In this document: positions 1 through 6,717 of the stretch, in pieces
Numbering within the stretch: the first letter of the stretch is position 1
How the letters are laid out: every line of letters starts with the position of its first letter
Assembly (NCBI GenBank): GCA_023460935.1
Contig: JAEWOI010000032.1
Coordinates: forward strand, 1-47,756
Source of the DNA: Actinomycetes bacterium
GTDB taxonomy: Bacteria > Actinomycetota > Actinomycetes > Propionibacteriales > Propionibacteriaceae
Length of the DNA: 47,756 bases
Direction of reading: 5' to 3'
The notes under the pieces: generated by a model
What the model was told of the DNA's origin: nothing
Seen by the model: only the letters and a program-made list of their open reading frames with translations
Database searches by the model: none
Made by a program: the position numbers and the translations under genes

Positions 1-10
1 ACCTTCTCCG

Positions 11-83
11 AGCGGACGACGGGATTCGAACCCGCGACCCTCACCTTGGCAAGGTGATGCTCTACCAACTGAGCCACGTCCGC
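11..83 (-). tRNA. tRNA-Gly (anticodon GCC)
   Basis: On the minus strand the 73-nt cloverleaf has a 7-bp acceptor stem GCGGACG/CGTCCGC with discriminator T at position 11. The anticodon stem is TCACC/GGTGA around loop TTGCCAA, and the T-arm contains GTTCGAATC. Anticodon GCC reads GGC/GGT glycine codons. CCA is not encoded. Confidence 0.97.
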
Positions 84-143
84 AGACAACCCGTTCCGTT
101 CCCGGCCCGAGTGCGAGAGCAACCATAACCCAGCGCCGGACCA

Positions 144-158
144 GCCCGCAAAACGGGC
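144..158 (-). terminator. weak hairpin downstream of the MFS gene
   Basis: A 5-bp stem GCCCG/CGGGC with loop CAAAA lies 24 bp beyond the MFS stop codon and before tRNA-Gly. There is no clear U-tract, so termination is only a guess. The rest of the 98-bp gap (84-181) shows nothing else. Confidence 0.25.
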
Positions 159-181
159 GCGCCGCGGCGGCCACGCACCCC

Positions 182-1348
182 TCAGGTCGCTCCGGGACGG
201 CGCTCGCCGTACAGCCAGAGCAGCGCGCCAAGGATCGGCAGGGCCACCAGGAACGCCAGCCGGAGGTCGACCACGCCGGCCAGCAGGGCCAACAGGGTGG
301 GGGTCACCATGATGGCCGTGCCCGACCCGAGCGCTCCGAGCGATGCGCCGAACTCCGGACGCAACCCGGGCGTGGCCATCAGCCGGGCCAGCGTGATCGG
401 GTACATGGTCGCCAGGCCGAAGCCGGCCAGCAGTTGCCCCGCCCCCACCACCGGCCACGCCTCAGACAGCACCACCATCAGCGTCCCGCCGGCCGTGAGG
501 CCTGACCCGACCAGCATCATCGGCAGCCGGGCGATCAGCTGAGCCCCCACCAGCCGCCCCAGCGCCATCCCGGCCTGGAAGGCTGCACCCACCACCGCCG
601 CCCAGCCGACGTCGAGGCCGGTACCGATCAGACGCGCCACCCCCCACACCACGAACGCGAACTCCACCGAGACCGCGCACACCAGCGTCAGCCAACGCCT
701 CAGCGCCAGTCGCTTCACCAGCCGGCCCGGCGCAGCCTTCGGAGACGCCGCCGCGGTGTCCGCGGGGTTGAGCCGCAGGGCCAACACCACCAGCACCGCC
801 ATGCTCGCGGTGATCAGCAGCAGCGGGATCCGCCCGCCGAGCCCCAGCTGCGTGGCCCAGCCCAGCAGCAGAGGTGCGCTGATCCCCGCCACGCTCGCCG
901 CAGCGTTCACCTTCGTGAGGCTCGCTTCGGCGTCCGGTCCGCGCAGCAGTCGTGGGGCCACCAGCACGAGCCCGGCCGCCCCAAGTCCCTGGACGGCGGC
1001 CGCGGCATACGCCAACCCGGCGATCGGCGTCACCGCCAGCGCGAGGCTGCCGGCGCCCAGCAGCGCCGCAGCAAGCGCGAGCACCCGCGCGGCACCGAGC
1101 CGCAGCAGGAGCGGGCCGGCGCACGCCACGACGATGAGGCCCACGCCGAAGGTGGAGCCGAACCAGGCCAGTTCCGCGACCGGCAGGCCGAGGTCGCCGG
1201 CCAGGACAACGAGCACCACTCCGATGCTCGCGACGTGGAACCCGACGTTGGCCATCCCGAGCCCCACCGGCACGGCCAGAGCCCGTCCGGGGCGGGTGTC
1301 GGCGGGGTCGTCGGCAGCGGCGGAAGTACCCCGCAAGCCAGTGTCCAC
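182..1348 (-). CDS. MFS transporter
   Basis: A 388-aa polytopic membrane protein with about 12 hydrophobic segments in two six-helix halves, separated by a basic linker near residues 195-215 (PKAAPGRLVKR). Gly/Ala-rich helices and a charged loop after TM2 (LLLRLGAARVLAL) fit the major facilitator superfamily; the substrate cannot be inferred. The start is GTG at 1348, chosen because AAGGAG (1354-1359) sits 5 nt upstream. The gene stands alone between two tRNA genes, so it has no operon partner to hint at function. An efflux carrier for small molecules is the commonest role for short actinobacterial MFS proteins, but that is inference. Confidence 0.85.
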   Translation of the reverse strand: MDTGLRGTSAAADDPADTRPGRALAVPVGLGMANVGFHVASIGVVLVVLAGDLGLPVAELAWFGSTFGVGLIVVACAGPLLLRLGAARVLALAAALLGAGSLALAVTPIAGLAYAAAAVQGLGAAGLVLVAPRLLRGPDAEASLTKVNAAASVAGISAPLLLGWATQLGLGGRIPLLLITASMAVLVVLALRLNPADTAAASPKAAPGRLVKRLALRRWLTLVCAVSVEFAFVVWGVARLIGTGLDVGWAAVVGAAFQAGMALGRLVGAQLIARLPMMLVGSGLTAGGTLMVVLSEAWPVVGAGQLLAGFGLATMYPITLARLMATPGLRPEFGASLGALGSGTAIMVTPTLLALLAGVVDLRLAFLVALPILGALLWLYGERRPGAT

Positions 1349-1373
1349 CCGGTCTCCTTGTCCCTACCGCCAG

Positions 1374-1379
1374 ACCCTA
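1374..1379 (-). promoter_or_regulatory. -10 element of the MFS gene
   Basis: TAGGGT on the minus strand fits the actinobacterial TANNNT consensus. It predicts a transcript start near 1367 and a leader of about 18 nt carrying the AAGGAG ribosome binding site. No convincing -35 was seen. Confidence 0.4.
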
Positions 1380-1429
1380 GTAGCTCGATGTGACGGCCCC
1401 GCTGCCTCTCGGCTATGGTTGGTCACCGC

Positions 1430-1501
1430 GGGCGATTGGCGCAGTGGTAGCGCGCTTCGTTCACACCGAAGAGGTCACTGGTTCGAACCCAGTATCGCCC
1501 A
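1430..1501 (+). tRNA. tRNA-Val (anticodon CAC)
   Basis: The 72-nt cloverleaf has acceptor stem GGGCGAT/ATCGCCC and discriminator A. The anticodon stem is CTTCG/CGAAG with loop TTCACAC, and the T-arm contains GTTCGAACC. Anticodon CAC reads GTG. CCA is not encoded. Confidence 0.97.
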
Positions 1502-1666
1502 CCGCTCTCTCAGCCGGATCTCAGTTGTAGAACAACCCGATCCCGGAATGCGATACGAGATCGCCCACCTCGGGCGGCTGTTGCCGCTATCACTGTTGAT
1601 TTCGAGGGCTGATCTCAGCATTTGGGCAACCGTCTCGACATGCGGTAAGCAGAATTGCGTCGTGGC

Positions 1667-1694
1667 TTGATAACCGCAAAGGTTCTGCTAAGAA
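1667..1694 (+). promoter_or_regulatory. candidate promoter of the CbiX-like gene
   Basis: TTGATA (1667-1672), a 16-nt spacer and TAAGAA (1689-1694) resemble a housekeeping -35/-10 pair about 45 bp before the start codon. The region 1502-1737 otherwise holds only short inverted repeats (GTTGT-AGA-ACAAC at 1524-1536). I recognise no riboswitch in it. Confidence 0.4.
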
Positions 1695-1737
1695 ACACGG
1701 CAACGGAGCCGGCTCCTTCGGACAGGAAGGCACGCCC

Positions 1738-2532
1738 ATGACCGCCCCAGCCCTTGTGATGGTGGCCCGCGGCAGCTCCGACCCCATGGTGGCGCAGGTG
1801 ACCCACCAGTTGCGTTCCGGCCTGCAACAGATGCGTCCGGAGATGACGGTCCACGGCGCATTCCTCCAGGCCAGTCCGCCCACCGCCAACCAGGTGATCG
1901 ACCAGCTCGCCGCCGCCGGCGTGACCGAGGTCGTGCTGGTGCCGCTCCAGATCACCCACGCCGTCGAGTGCGACCCGGCGATGACCGAACTGCTGCTCCG
2001 CTCCCGCACCAACTATCCCAACCTTCGCTTCACCCTCTCCCGTCCGATCGGGCCGGAGATCAGCCTGCTGACCATCCTCGACCAGCGGCTGCGCAGCGCG
2101 CTCAGCCAGGCCCGCTGCCTCGAGCTCGACGGCCTGGTGCTGTCGGCAGGCTGTGCGGGCGACGTTCGCGGCAGCGCCCTGCTGGCCCGCCGCGCCCGGC
2201 AGTGGTCCACCCACCACCGCCTCCCCTGCCTCACCGCCGTCGCGGACGACTCCGGCCCCTCCGTGGCGCAGGCCATCATGGGCCTCAGGTCCCAGGGGCG
2301 TCGGCACATCGCCGTCGGCTCGTTCTTCCTCAGCGCGGACGAGGCCTACCACGCCCAGTCCGACCTGGCCTACCGCTACGGGGCGGTCTCGGTGAGCGAC
2401 CCGATCGGTGCGGCCCGCGAGGTGCTCGACCTGGTGCTGGCGCGCTACGCCTTCGCCGCCATGGACCTGCTCGACTTCGGCGCTGACGAGCTGGTCGAGC
2501 CTGTCCCGCACCTCAGCGTCGTCAGCGCCTGA
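1738..2532 (+). CDS. CbiX/SirB-like sirohydrochlorin chelatase homologue
   Basis: A 264-aa protein with the duplicated chelatase fold of the CbiX family, whose members insert Co or Fe into sirohydrochlorin. The N-terminal half opens with ALVMVARGSSDP, the counterpart of the family motif hHGSxDP. It then has VLVPLQITHAVECDP (about residues 65-79), where the second metal-site His of the family lies. The C-terminal half has VVLSAGC-like and VGSFFLSADEAYHAQSDLAYRYG segments. The usual catalytic His of the first motif is Arg here (ARGS), so metal insertion is doubtful; it may be a diverged paralogue with another role. ATG 1738 follows AGGAAGG (1724-1730) by 7 nt. No other tetrapyrrole or sulfite-reductase gene is nearby, which weakens a functional call from context. 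Confidence 0.7.
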   Translation: MTAPALVMVARGSSDPMVAQVTHQLRSGLQQMRPEMTVHGAFLQASPPTANQVIDQLAAAGVTEVVLVPLQITHAVECDPAMTELLLRSRTNYPNLRFTLSRPIGPEISLLTILDQRLRSALSQARCLELDGLVLSAGCAGDVRGSALLARRARQWSTHHRLPCLTAVADDSGPSVAQAIMGLRSQGRRHIAVGSFFLSADEAYHAQSDLAYRYGAVSVSDPIGAAREVLDLVLARYAFAAMDLLDFGADELVEPVPHLSVVSA

Positions 2533-2536
2533 CCGC

Positions 2537-3406
2537 CTAGCTCTCCGCCACCCGGCGCTGCTCGGTGGCCACGTCGAAGTCCGCCGTCGGCCAGGCCAGC
2601 CCCATTCCGGCGAGGGTCTCGCGCAGCAACTCGGCCACCGCCCAGTTCCGGTACCACTTCTTGTTGGAAGGGATCACGTACCAGGGTCCCGCCTCCGTGT
2701 TGCAGTGCTCCAGCGCCGCGGCGTACGCCTCCATGTAGTCCGGCCACTTCGCGCGGGCGTCGACGTCACCGGGGTTGTACTTCCAGTGCTTGGTCGGATC
2801 AGCCAGGCGCTCGGCCAGGCGCTCCTTCTGCTCGTCCGCCGTGATGTTCAGCATGCACTTCACCAGCTTGACGCCGCTGCCGACCAGTTCGGTCTCGAAC
2901 TCGTTGATCTCGTCGTAGCGCCGGCTCCAGACGTCCTGCGGCACGAGGTTCTCCACCCGCACGACCAGCACGTCCTCGTAGTGGGAGCGGTCGAAGATGC
3001 CGATCTTGCCCGGCCCCGGCAGCGCGTTGCGGATGCGCCACAGGTAGTGGTGCCGGCGCTCCTCCTCCGTGGGTGCCTTGAACGCCGTCAGGTCCACTCC
3101 CTGCGGGTCGACCAGGCCGATCGCGTGCCGGATCACCCCGCCCTTGCCCGAGGTGTCCATGCCCTGCAGCACCACCAGCACGCGCGGCGCAGTCTCGGGC
3201 TGGCTGCGGCCGGCTGCGAAGAGCATCTCCTGCAGGTCGGACAGCTCCGGCGCAAGGGCCAGCCGCTGCTCGTCCGCGTCCTCCTTGCCCTTGCCGGGGT
3301 AGCCCGGGGTGGCATCCGCATCCAGGTCGGCAAGGCTCACCGGGCCCCGCGGCACCCGGAGCAACTGCGACAGCGGTTCACGCTTCTTCGAATCGGCTGA
3401 ACTCAT
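2537..3406 (-). CDS. ppk2: PPK2 family polyphosphate kinase
   Basis: A 289-aa enzyme that transfers phosphate between polyphosphate and nucleotides. Visible motifs are Walker A GMDTSGKGG (about residues 82-90), lid-type PTEEERRHHYLWRI, Walker B-like IGIFDRSHYEDVLVVRV, and the C-terminal SNKKWYRNWAV that binds the polyphosphate side in this family. The layout resembles the single-domain class III group that can use AMP and ADP, but class assignment from motifs is tentative. I place the start at ATG 3406, not the upstream TTG at 3445, because CAGACT (3413-3418) lies 6 nt before it as in other leaderless starts here. It is divergent from ligC, with only 48 bp between the two start codons, and its stop is 4 bp from the CbiX-like gene stop. 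Confidence 0.92.
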   Translation of the reverse strand: MSSADSKKREPLSQLLRVPRGPVSLADLDADATPGYPGKGKEDADEQRLALAPELSDLQEMLFAAGRSQPETAPRVLVVLQGMDTSGKGGVIRHAIGLVDPQGVDLTAFKAPTEEERRHHYLWRIRNALPGPGKIGIFDRSHYEDVLVVRVENLVPQDVWSRRYDEINEFETELVGSGVKLVKCMLNITADEQKERLAERLADPTKHWKYNPGDVDARAKWPDYMEAYAAALEHCNTEAGPWYVIPSNKKWYRNWAVAELLRETLAGMGLAWPTADFDVATEQRRVAES

Positions 3407-3412
3407 TGCCCC

Positions 3413-3418
3413 AGTCTG
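3413..3418 (-). promoter_or_regulatory. leaderless-type -10 for ppk2
   Basis: CAGACT, 6 nt before ATG 3406, is one mismatch from TANNNT. It supports the shorter start. Confidence 0.4.
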
Positions 3419-3442
3419 GACCGTGCGTCCAGCGGATGGTGC

Positions 3443-3448
3443 CAAGAT
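3443..3448 (+). promoter_or_regulatory. leaderless-type -10 for ligC
   Basis: CAAGAT, 6 nt before ATG 3455, has the conserved A2 and T6 of TANNNT. There is no Shine-Dalgarno sequence. Confidence 0.35.
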
Positions 3449-3454
3449 GGGCGA

Positions 3455-4519
3455 ATGTCCTTACCGCTGCGCCCGCCGCTGGAGCCGATGCTGGCCCGCT
3501 CCCAGGCGACGATCCCGCCAGGAATGGCGTACGAGCCGAAGTGGGACGGCTTCCGCTGCCTGGTCTTCCGCGACAACGACGAGGTCGGCCTGATCAGCCG
3601 CAACGGCCGCGACCTGTCCCAGTACTTCCCCGAGGTGGTCCAGGCCGTGCTGGCCAACACCCCACCCCGGTGCGTGCTGGACGGCGAGCTGGTAGTCGTG
3701 CAGGGTGACCGGCTGGACTTCGTCAGGCTCACCGAGCGGATCCACCCGGCGCAGAGCCGCATCGACATGCTCGCCGCCACCGTGCCGGCGTCCCTGGTCT
3801 GCTGGGACCTGCTGGCCCTGGACGACACCGTCCTGCTGGAGCGCCCCTTCCGGCAGCGGCGCGAGTTGCTGGAGCGGGCGCTCCAGCACAGCGAGGCGCC
3901 GGTCCACCTGACGCCGGTCACCGAGGACCTCGACACCGCCCGGCTCTGGTTCGAACGCTTCGAGGGCGCCGGCCTGGACGGCGTGGTGGCCAAGGCCCTC
4001 GACGGGCCCTACCTGCCAGGCAAGCGCGCCATGGTCAAGGTGAAGCACGCCCGCGAGGCCGACGTGGTGGTGGCCGGCTACCGGCTGCACAAGAACTCCA
4101 CCCCGGAGCGGCCCCTGCTCGGGTCACTGCAGCTCGGCCTGTACGACGACACCGGCACGCTGCACTTCGTTGGTGTCGCCGCTGCGTTCCCCGAGGCCCG
4201 CAGGGCCGAACTGGCCGAGCAGTTCGCGCCCGTGACCCTGCCCCCGGGGGAGTCCGAGCACCCCTGGAGCGCGATGGCCGGCGAAGCGCGCCGCCCCGGC
4301 GCGATCAGCCGCTGGAGCACCGAGATCAAGCAGACGAACCTGATCTGGCCGATGCTGGTCTGCACCGTCGGTTACGAGCACATGGAAGGCCCCCGGTTCC
4401 GGCACACCGCGCAGTTCCGCCGTTGGCGCCCAGACCGCGAACCCGAATCGTGCACCTTCGAACAGCTCGAAGAGGTGGTCAGCTACGACCTGGCCGAGGT
4501 GCTGGCCGGCAACGCCTGA
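3455..4519 (+). CDS. ligC: ATP-dependent DNA ligase LigC
   Basis: A 354-aa ATP-dependent ligase with nucleotidyltransferase motif I EPKWDGFR; Lys29 is the expected AMP-accepting residue. Motif III-like VLDGELVV, motif IV GLDGVVAK and motif V MVKVKHAREADVVVAGYR are present, followed by an OB-fold domain ending near residue 330. Size and architecture match the stand-alone mycobacterial LigC, not multidomain LigD. It ends 12 bp from the oppositely oriented Prim-PolC gene. In mycobacteria LigC and Prim-PolC work together in short-gap excision repair (established knowledge). No Ku gene is in the window, so an end-joining role is not supported here. Confidence 0.93.
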   Translation: MSLPLRPPLEPMLARSQATIPPGMAYEPKWDGFRCLVFRDNDEVGLISRNGRDLSQYFPEVVQAVLANTPPRCVLDGELVVVQGDRLDFVRLTERIHPAQSRIDMLAATVPASLVCWDLLALDDTVLLERPFRQRRELLERALQHSEAPVHLTPVTEDLDTARLWFERFEGAGLDGVVAKALDGPYLPGKRAMVKVKHAREADVVVAGYRLHKNSTPERPLLGSLQLGLYDDTGTLHFVGVAAAFPEARRAELAEQFAPVTLPPGESEHPWSAMAGEARRPGAISRWSTEIKQTNLIWPMLVCTVGYEHMEGPRFRHTAQFRRWRPDREPESCTFEQLEEVVSYDLAEVLAGNA

Positions 4520-4531
4520 ACCGCCGGCCGC

Positions 4532-5584
4532 TCACTCCCAGTTCGCCGGGTTCTTCTTCGACGGCTGCACCCTCGGCGGCTCGCCGGGCATCTTCGGGTA
4601 CTCCGGCGGGTACGGCAGCTCACCCTCCCCGTCCGCCTCGTCCCTCGCGTACCACTCCAGCGCGGTGGCGAGCGACCCCGGCGTGGTGTGGTCCAGGGCC
4701 GCCCACGGGTCGCCGCGCTCGCCGAACCGGGCCGGCATGGTGACCACGCTGAAGTCGGACGGGGAGACCTCGGTCAGCTCCGCCCATTCCAGCGGGGCCG
4801 AGACCAGCCCGCGCGGGGTCGGGCGGATCGAGTAGGCGGAGGTCATCAGCCGGTCGCGAGCCATCTGGTTGAAGTCGACGAACACCCGCTCGCCGCGCTC
4901 CTCCTTCCACCAGTTCACCGTGACCTGCTCTGGCAGTCGCCGCGCCAGCTCGCGGCCGACGGCGATCGTGGCGTGCCTGGCCTCGATGAAGTCCGCGGGC
5001 TCGATCGGGGCGAACACGTGCACGCCGCGCCCTCCGCTGGTCTTGCAGAAGCCGGTGAGGCCGGCAGCCGTGAGCACCTCGCGCAGCTCCAGGGCGGCCG
5101 TCACAGCAGTGGCAAAGTCCACTCCCGGCTGGGGATCGAGGTCGATGCGCAGCTGGTCCACAGCGTCCGGCGCAGCTGCGCGGACCGGCCACGGGTGGAA
5201 CCGGACGGTGCCAAGGTTCACCATCCAGAGGATCGTGGCCACGTCGGCCGGAGCCACCTCGACAGCCCTGCGGCCCGAAGGGAACGTCACCTCCGCCGTC
5301 TGCACCCAGTCCGGCGTGTTGGCCGGGGCGCGCTTCTGGTAGAACGCCTCTCCCCTGCCGTCGGCCCGGGTGGCCACCACCACGTCCTCGCGCACCCCTC
5401 CGGGCCAGCGCTCCATCGCGGTCGGACGGTCGCGCAGCGCGGCCAGGATGCCGGGTCCGACACTGCGGAAGTACTCCACGACGTCGAGCTTGGTCAGGCC
5501 CAGCTCCGCGAAGTAGGGCTTGTCGGGGTTGGACACGCGCACCACGCGGCCGTCGACCTCGATCTCGGTAGCCGGCACCGCCAT
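4532..5584 (-). CDS. Prim-PolC, LigD-type primase-polymerase
   Basis: A 350-aa archaeo-eukaryotic-primase-type polymerase domain. The metal-binding acidic pair is LRIDLDPQPG (Asp148, Asp150), the third Asp is in VFVDFNQ (Asp237), and the nucleotide-binding SGGRGVHVF lies near 183-191. It also carries the N-terminal HxG-like region FPSGRRAVEVAPADVATILW. It is a stand-alone polymerase without nuclease or ligase domains, matching mycobacterial Prim-PolC, which fills short gaps with a preference for ribonucleotides. The start ATG 5584 is preceded 6 nt upstream by TACCCT (5591-5596), a leaderless arrangement. It converges on ligC, a natural functional partner. Confidence 0.92.
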   Translation of the reverse strand: MAVPATEIEVDGRVVRVSNPDKPYFAELGLTKLDVVEYFRSVGPGILAALRDRPTAMERWPGGVREDVVVATRADGRGEAFYQKRAPANTPDWVQTAEVTFPSGRRAVEVAPADVATILWMVNLGTVRFHPWPVRAAAPDAVDQLRIDLDPQPGVDFATAVTAALELREVLTAAGLTGFCKTSGGRGVHVFAPIEPADFIEARHATIAVGRELARRLPEQVTVNWWKEERGERVFVDFNQMARDRLMTSAYSIRPTPRGLVSAPLEWAELTEVSPSDFSVVTMPARFGERGDPWAALDHTTPGSLATALEWYARDEADGEGELPYPPEYPKMPGEPPRVQPSKKNPANWE

Positions 5585-5590
5585 GCCGAA

Positions 5591-5596
5591 AGGGTA
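5591..5596 (-). promoter_or_regulatory. leaderless-type -10 for Prim-PolC
   Basis: TACCCT, an exact TANNNT, sits 6 nt before ATG 5584. There is no Shine-Dalgarno sequence. Confidence 0.5.
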
Positions 5597-5665
5597 CGGC
5601 CTTGCCCGGACGGCCTATCGTGGACCAGCGGTGAAGCGCACAAACTGCCTACTGGGAAGGCCGAG

Positions 5666-6073
5666 ATGGAACTGAAGGTGATCAAGACCCCGGAGGAGTG
5701 GCGAGCCCAGCTCACCCCGCTGGAGTACCGGGTGCTGCGGGAGGCCGGCACGGAGGCCCCGTTCACCGGCGAGTACACCGACCACACCGGCGTCGGCGTG
5801 TACCGCTGCCGGGCCTGTGGCACCGAGCTGTTCCGCAGCGAACACAAGTTCGCCTCCCACTGCGGTTGGCCGTCGTTCTACACCTCCGCCGCGGCCGACC
5901 GGGTGCGGCTGCTCGAGGACCGCAGCCTGCCGGGGCCGGCGCGCACCGAGGTGCGTTGCGCCGCCTGCGACTCCCACCTGGGCCACGTCTTCGAGGGTGA
6001 GGGCTACGACACCCCCACCGACCAGCGCTGGTGCATCAACTCGGTCAGCCTGACCTTCGAACCGGCCGGCTGA
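5666..6073 (+). CDS. msrB: peptide-methionine (R)-S-oxide reductase MsrB
   Basis: A 135-aa cytoplasmic enzyme that reduces methionine-R-sulfoxide in proteins. Zinc ligands are Cys48/Cys51 (CRAC) and Cys98/Cys101 (CAAC). The catalytic Cys123 lies in RWCINSVSL, and HCGWPSF and SHLGHVFEGEG are diagnostic. Length is normal for a single-domain MsrB. ATG 5666 was chosen because GGGAAGG (5654-5660) precedes it and the family starts here; the reading frame stays open upstream without coding character. TATCGT (5616-5621) may be its -10. The next gene (DUF3000) follows 47 bp downstream. Confidence 0.96.
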   Translation: MELKVIKTPEEWRAQLTPLEYRVLREAGTEAPFTGEYTDHTGVGVYRCRACGTELFRSEHKFASHCGWPSFYTSAAADRVRLLEDRSLPGPARTEVRCAACDSHLGHVFEGEGYDTPTDQRWCINSVSLTFEPAG

Positions 6074-6108
6074 CGGCGCGCCAAGGCCCGGGCCGGAACG
6101 CCAGGAAG

Positions 6109-6114
6109 TACGCT
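6109..6114 (+). promoter_or_regulatory. leaderless-type -10 for the DUF3000 gene
   Basis: TACGCT, an exact TANNNT, lies 6 nt before GTG 6121. AGGAAG at 6103-6108 could alternatively act as a distant ribosome binding site. Confidence 0.4.
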
Positions 6115-6120
6115 TCGCAC

Positions 6121-6717
6121 GTGGCCGCCAGGCGCGAACCCAGCATGCCTCCGCTGTTCGAGACAGCCGTGCAGGCGATCCTTGGCATGGCCTGGCGCCC
6201 CGAGCTCAAGGTGGAGGAGATCCCGGCCCCGGCCAAGATCGCCCCGTTCGCCGTCGCGATCAGCGCGGAGGTGGAACTCAACGAGACCGAGCTGGGCAAC
6301 GGACGCCTGGTACTGCTGCACGATCCGGCCGGCAGCGCGTCCTGGGACGGCGACTTCCGCTGCGTCACCTACGCGCGCTCCGACGTCGACCCGGAGATGG
6401 TGTCCGACCCGCTCCTCAGCGAGGTCGGCTGGTCGTGGCTGCTGGACGCGCTCGACCGCAACCAGGCCAGGTACGGGGCACCCAGCGGCACGGTGACCGC
6501 CGTGTCCAGCCGGTCCTTCGGCGGCATCGCCACCGACCCGCCCCGGGCCGAGGTGGAGCTGCGCGCCTCCTGGACCCCGATCGTCAGCTCCGGGGACGAC
6601 GTCGTGCGGCACCTGCGCGCCTGGTCCGAACTGCTGTGCCTCTCCGCCGGGCTGCCGCCACTGCCCGACGGCGTCGTGCCCATCGCACCGCGCCGTTCGG
6701 GAACGTGGCTGCGGTGA
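6121..6717 (+). CDS. DUF3000 family protein
   Basis: A 198-aa soluble protein of unknown function, recognised as DUF3000 from its FETAVQAILGMAWRPELKVEE start and the RAEVELRASWTP and RAWSELLCLSAGLPPLPDGV segments. The family is actinobacterial and habitually precedes the RNase D gene (Rv2680-Rv2681 in M. tuberculosis). Its TGA stop overlaps the GTG start of RNase D (GTGA), implying translational coupling and a shared role, perhaps in RNA handling, which is inference from context. GTG 6121 is preferred; ATG 6145 is an alternative. Confidence 0.88.
   Translation: MAARREPSMPPLFETAVQAILGMAWRPELKVEEIPAPAKIAPFAVAISAEVELNETELGNGRLVLLHDPAGSASWDGDFRCVTYARSDVDPEMVSDPLLSEVGWSWLLDALDRNQARYGAPSGTVTAVSSRSFGGIATDPPRAEVELRASWTPIVSSGDDVVRHLRAWSELLCLSAGLPPLPDGVVPIAPRRSGTWLR

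Noticed and set aside
1502..1737. Possible riboswitch before the CbiX-like gene
   Set aside because: No recognisable cobalamin box or other conserved aptamer core; only short inverted repeats and a promoter-like pair.
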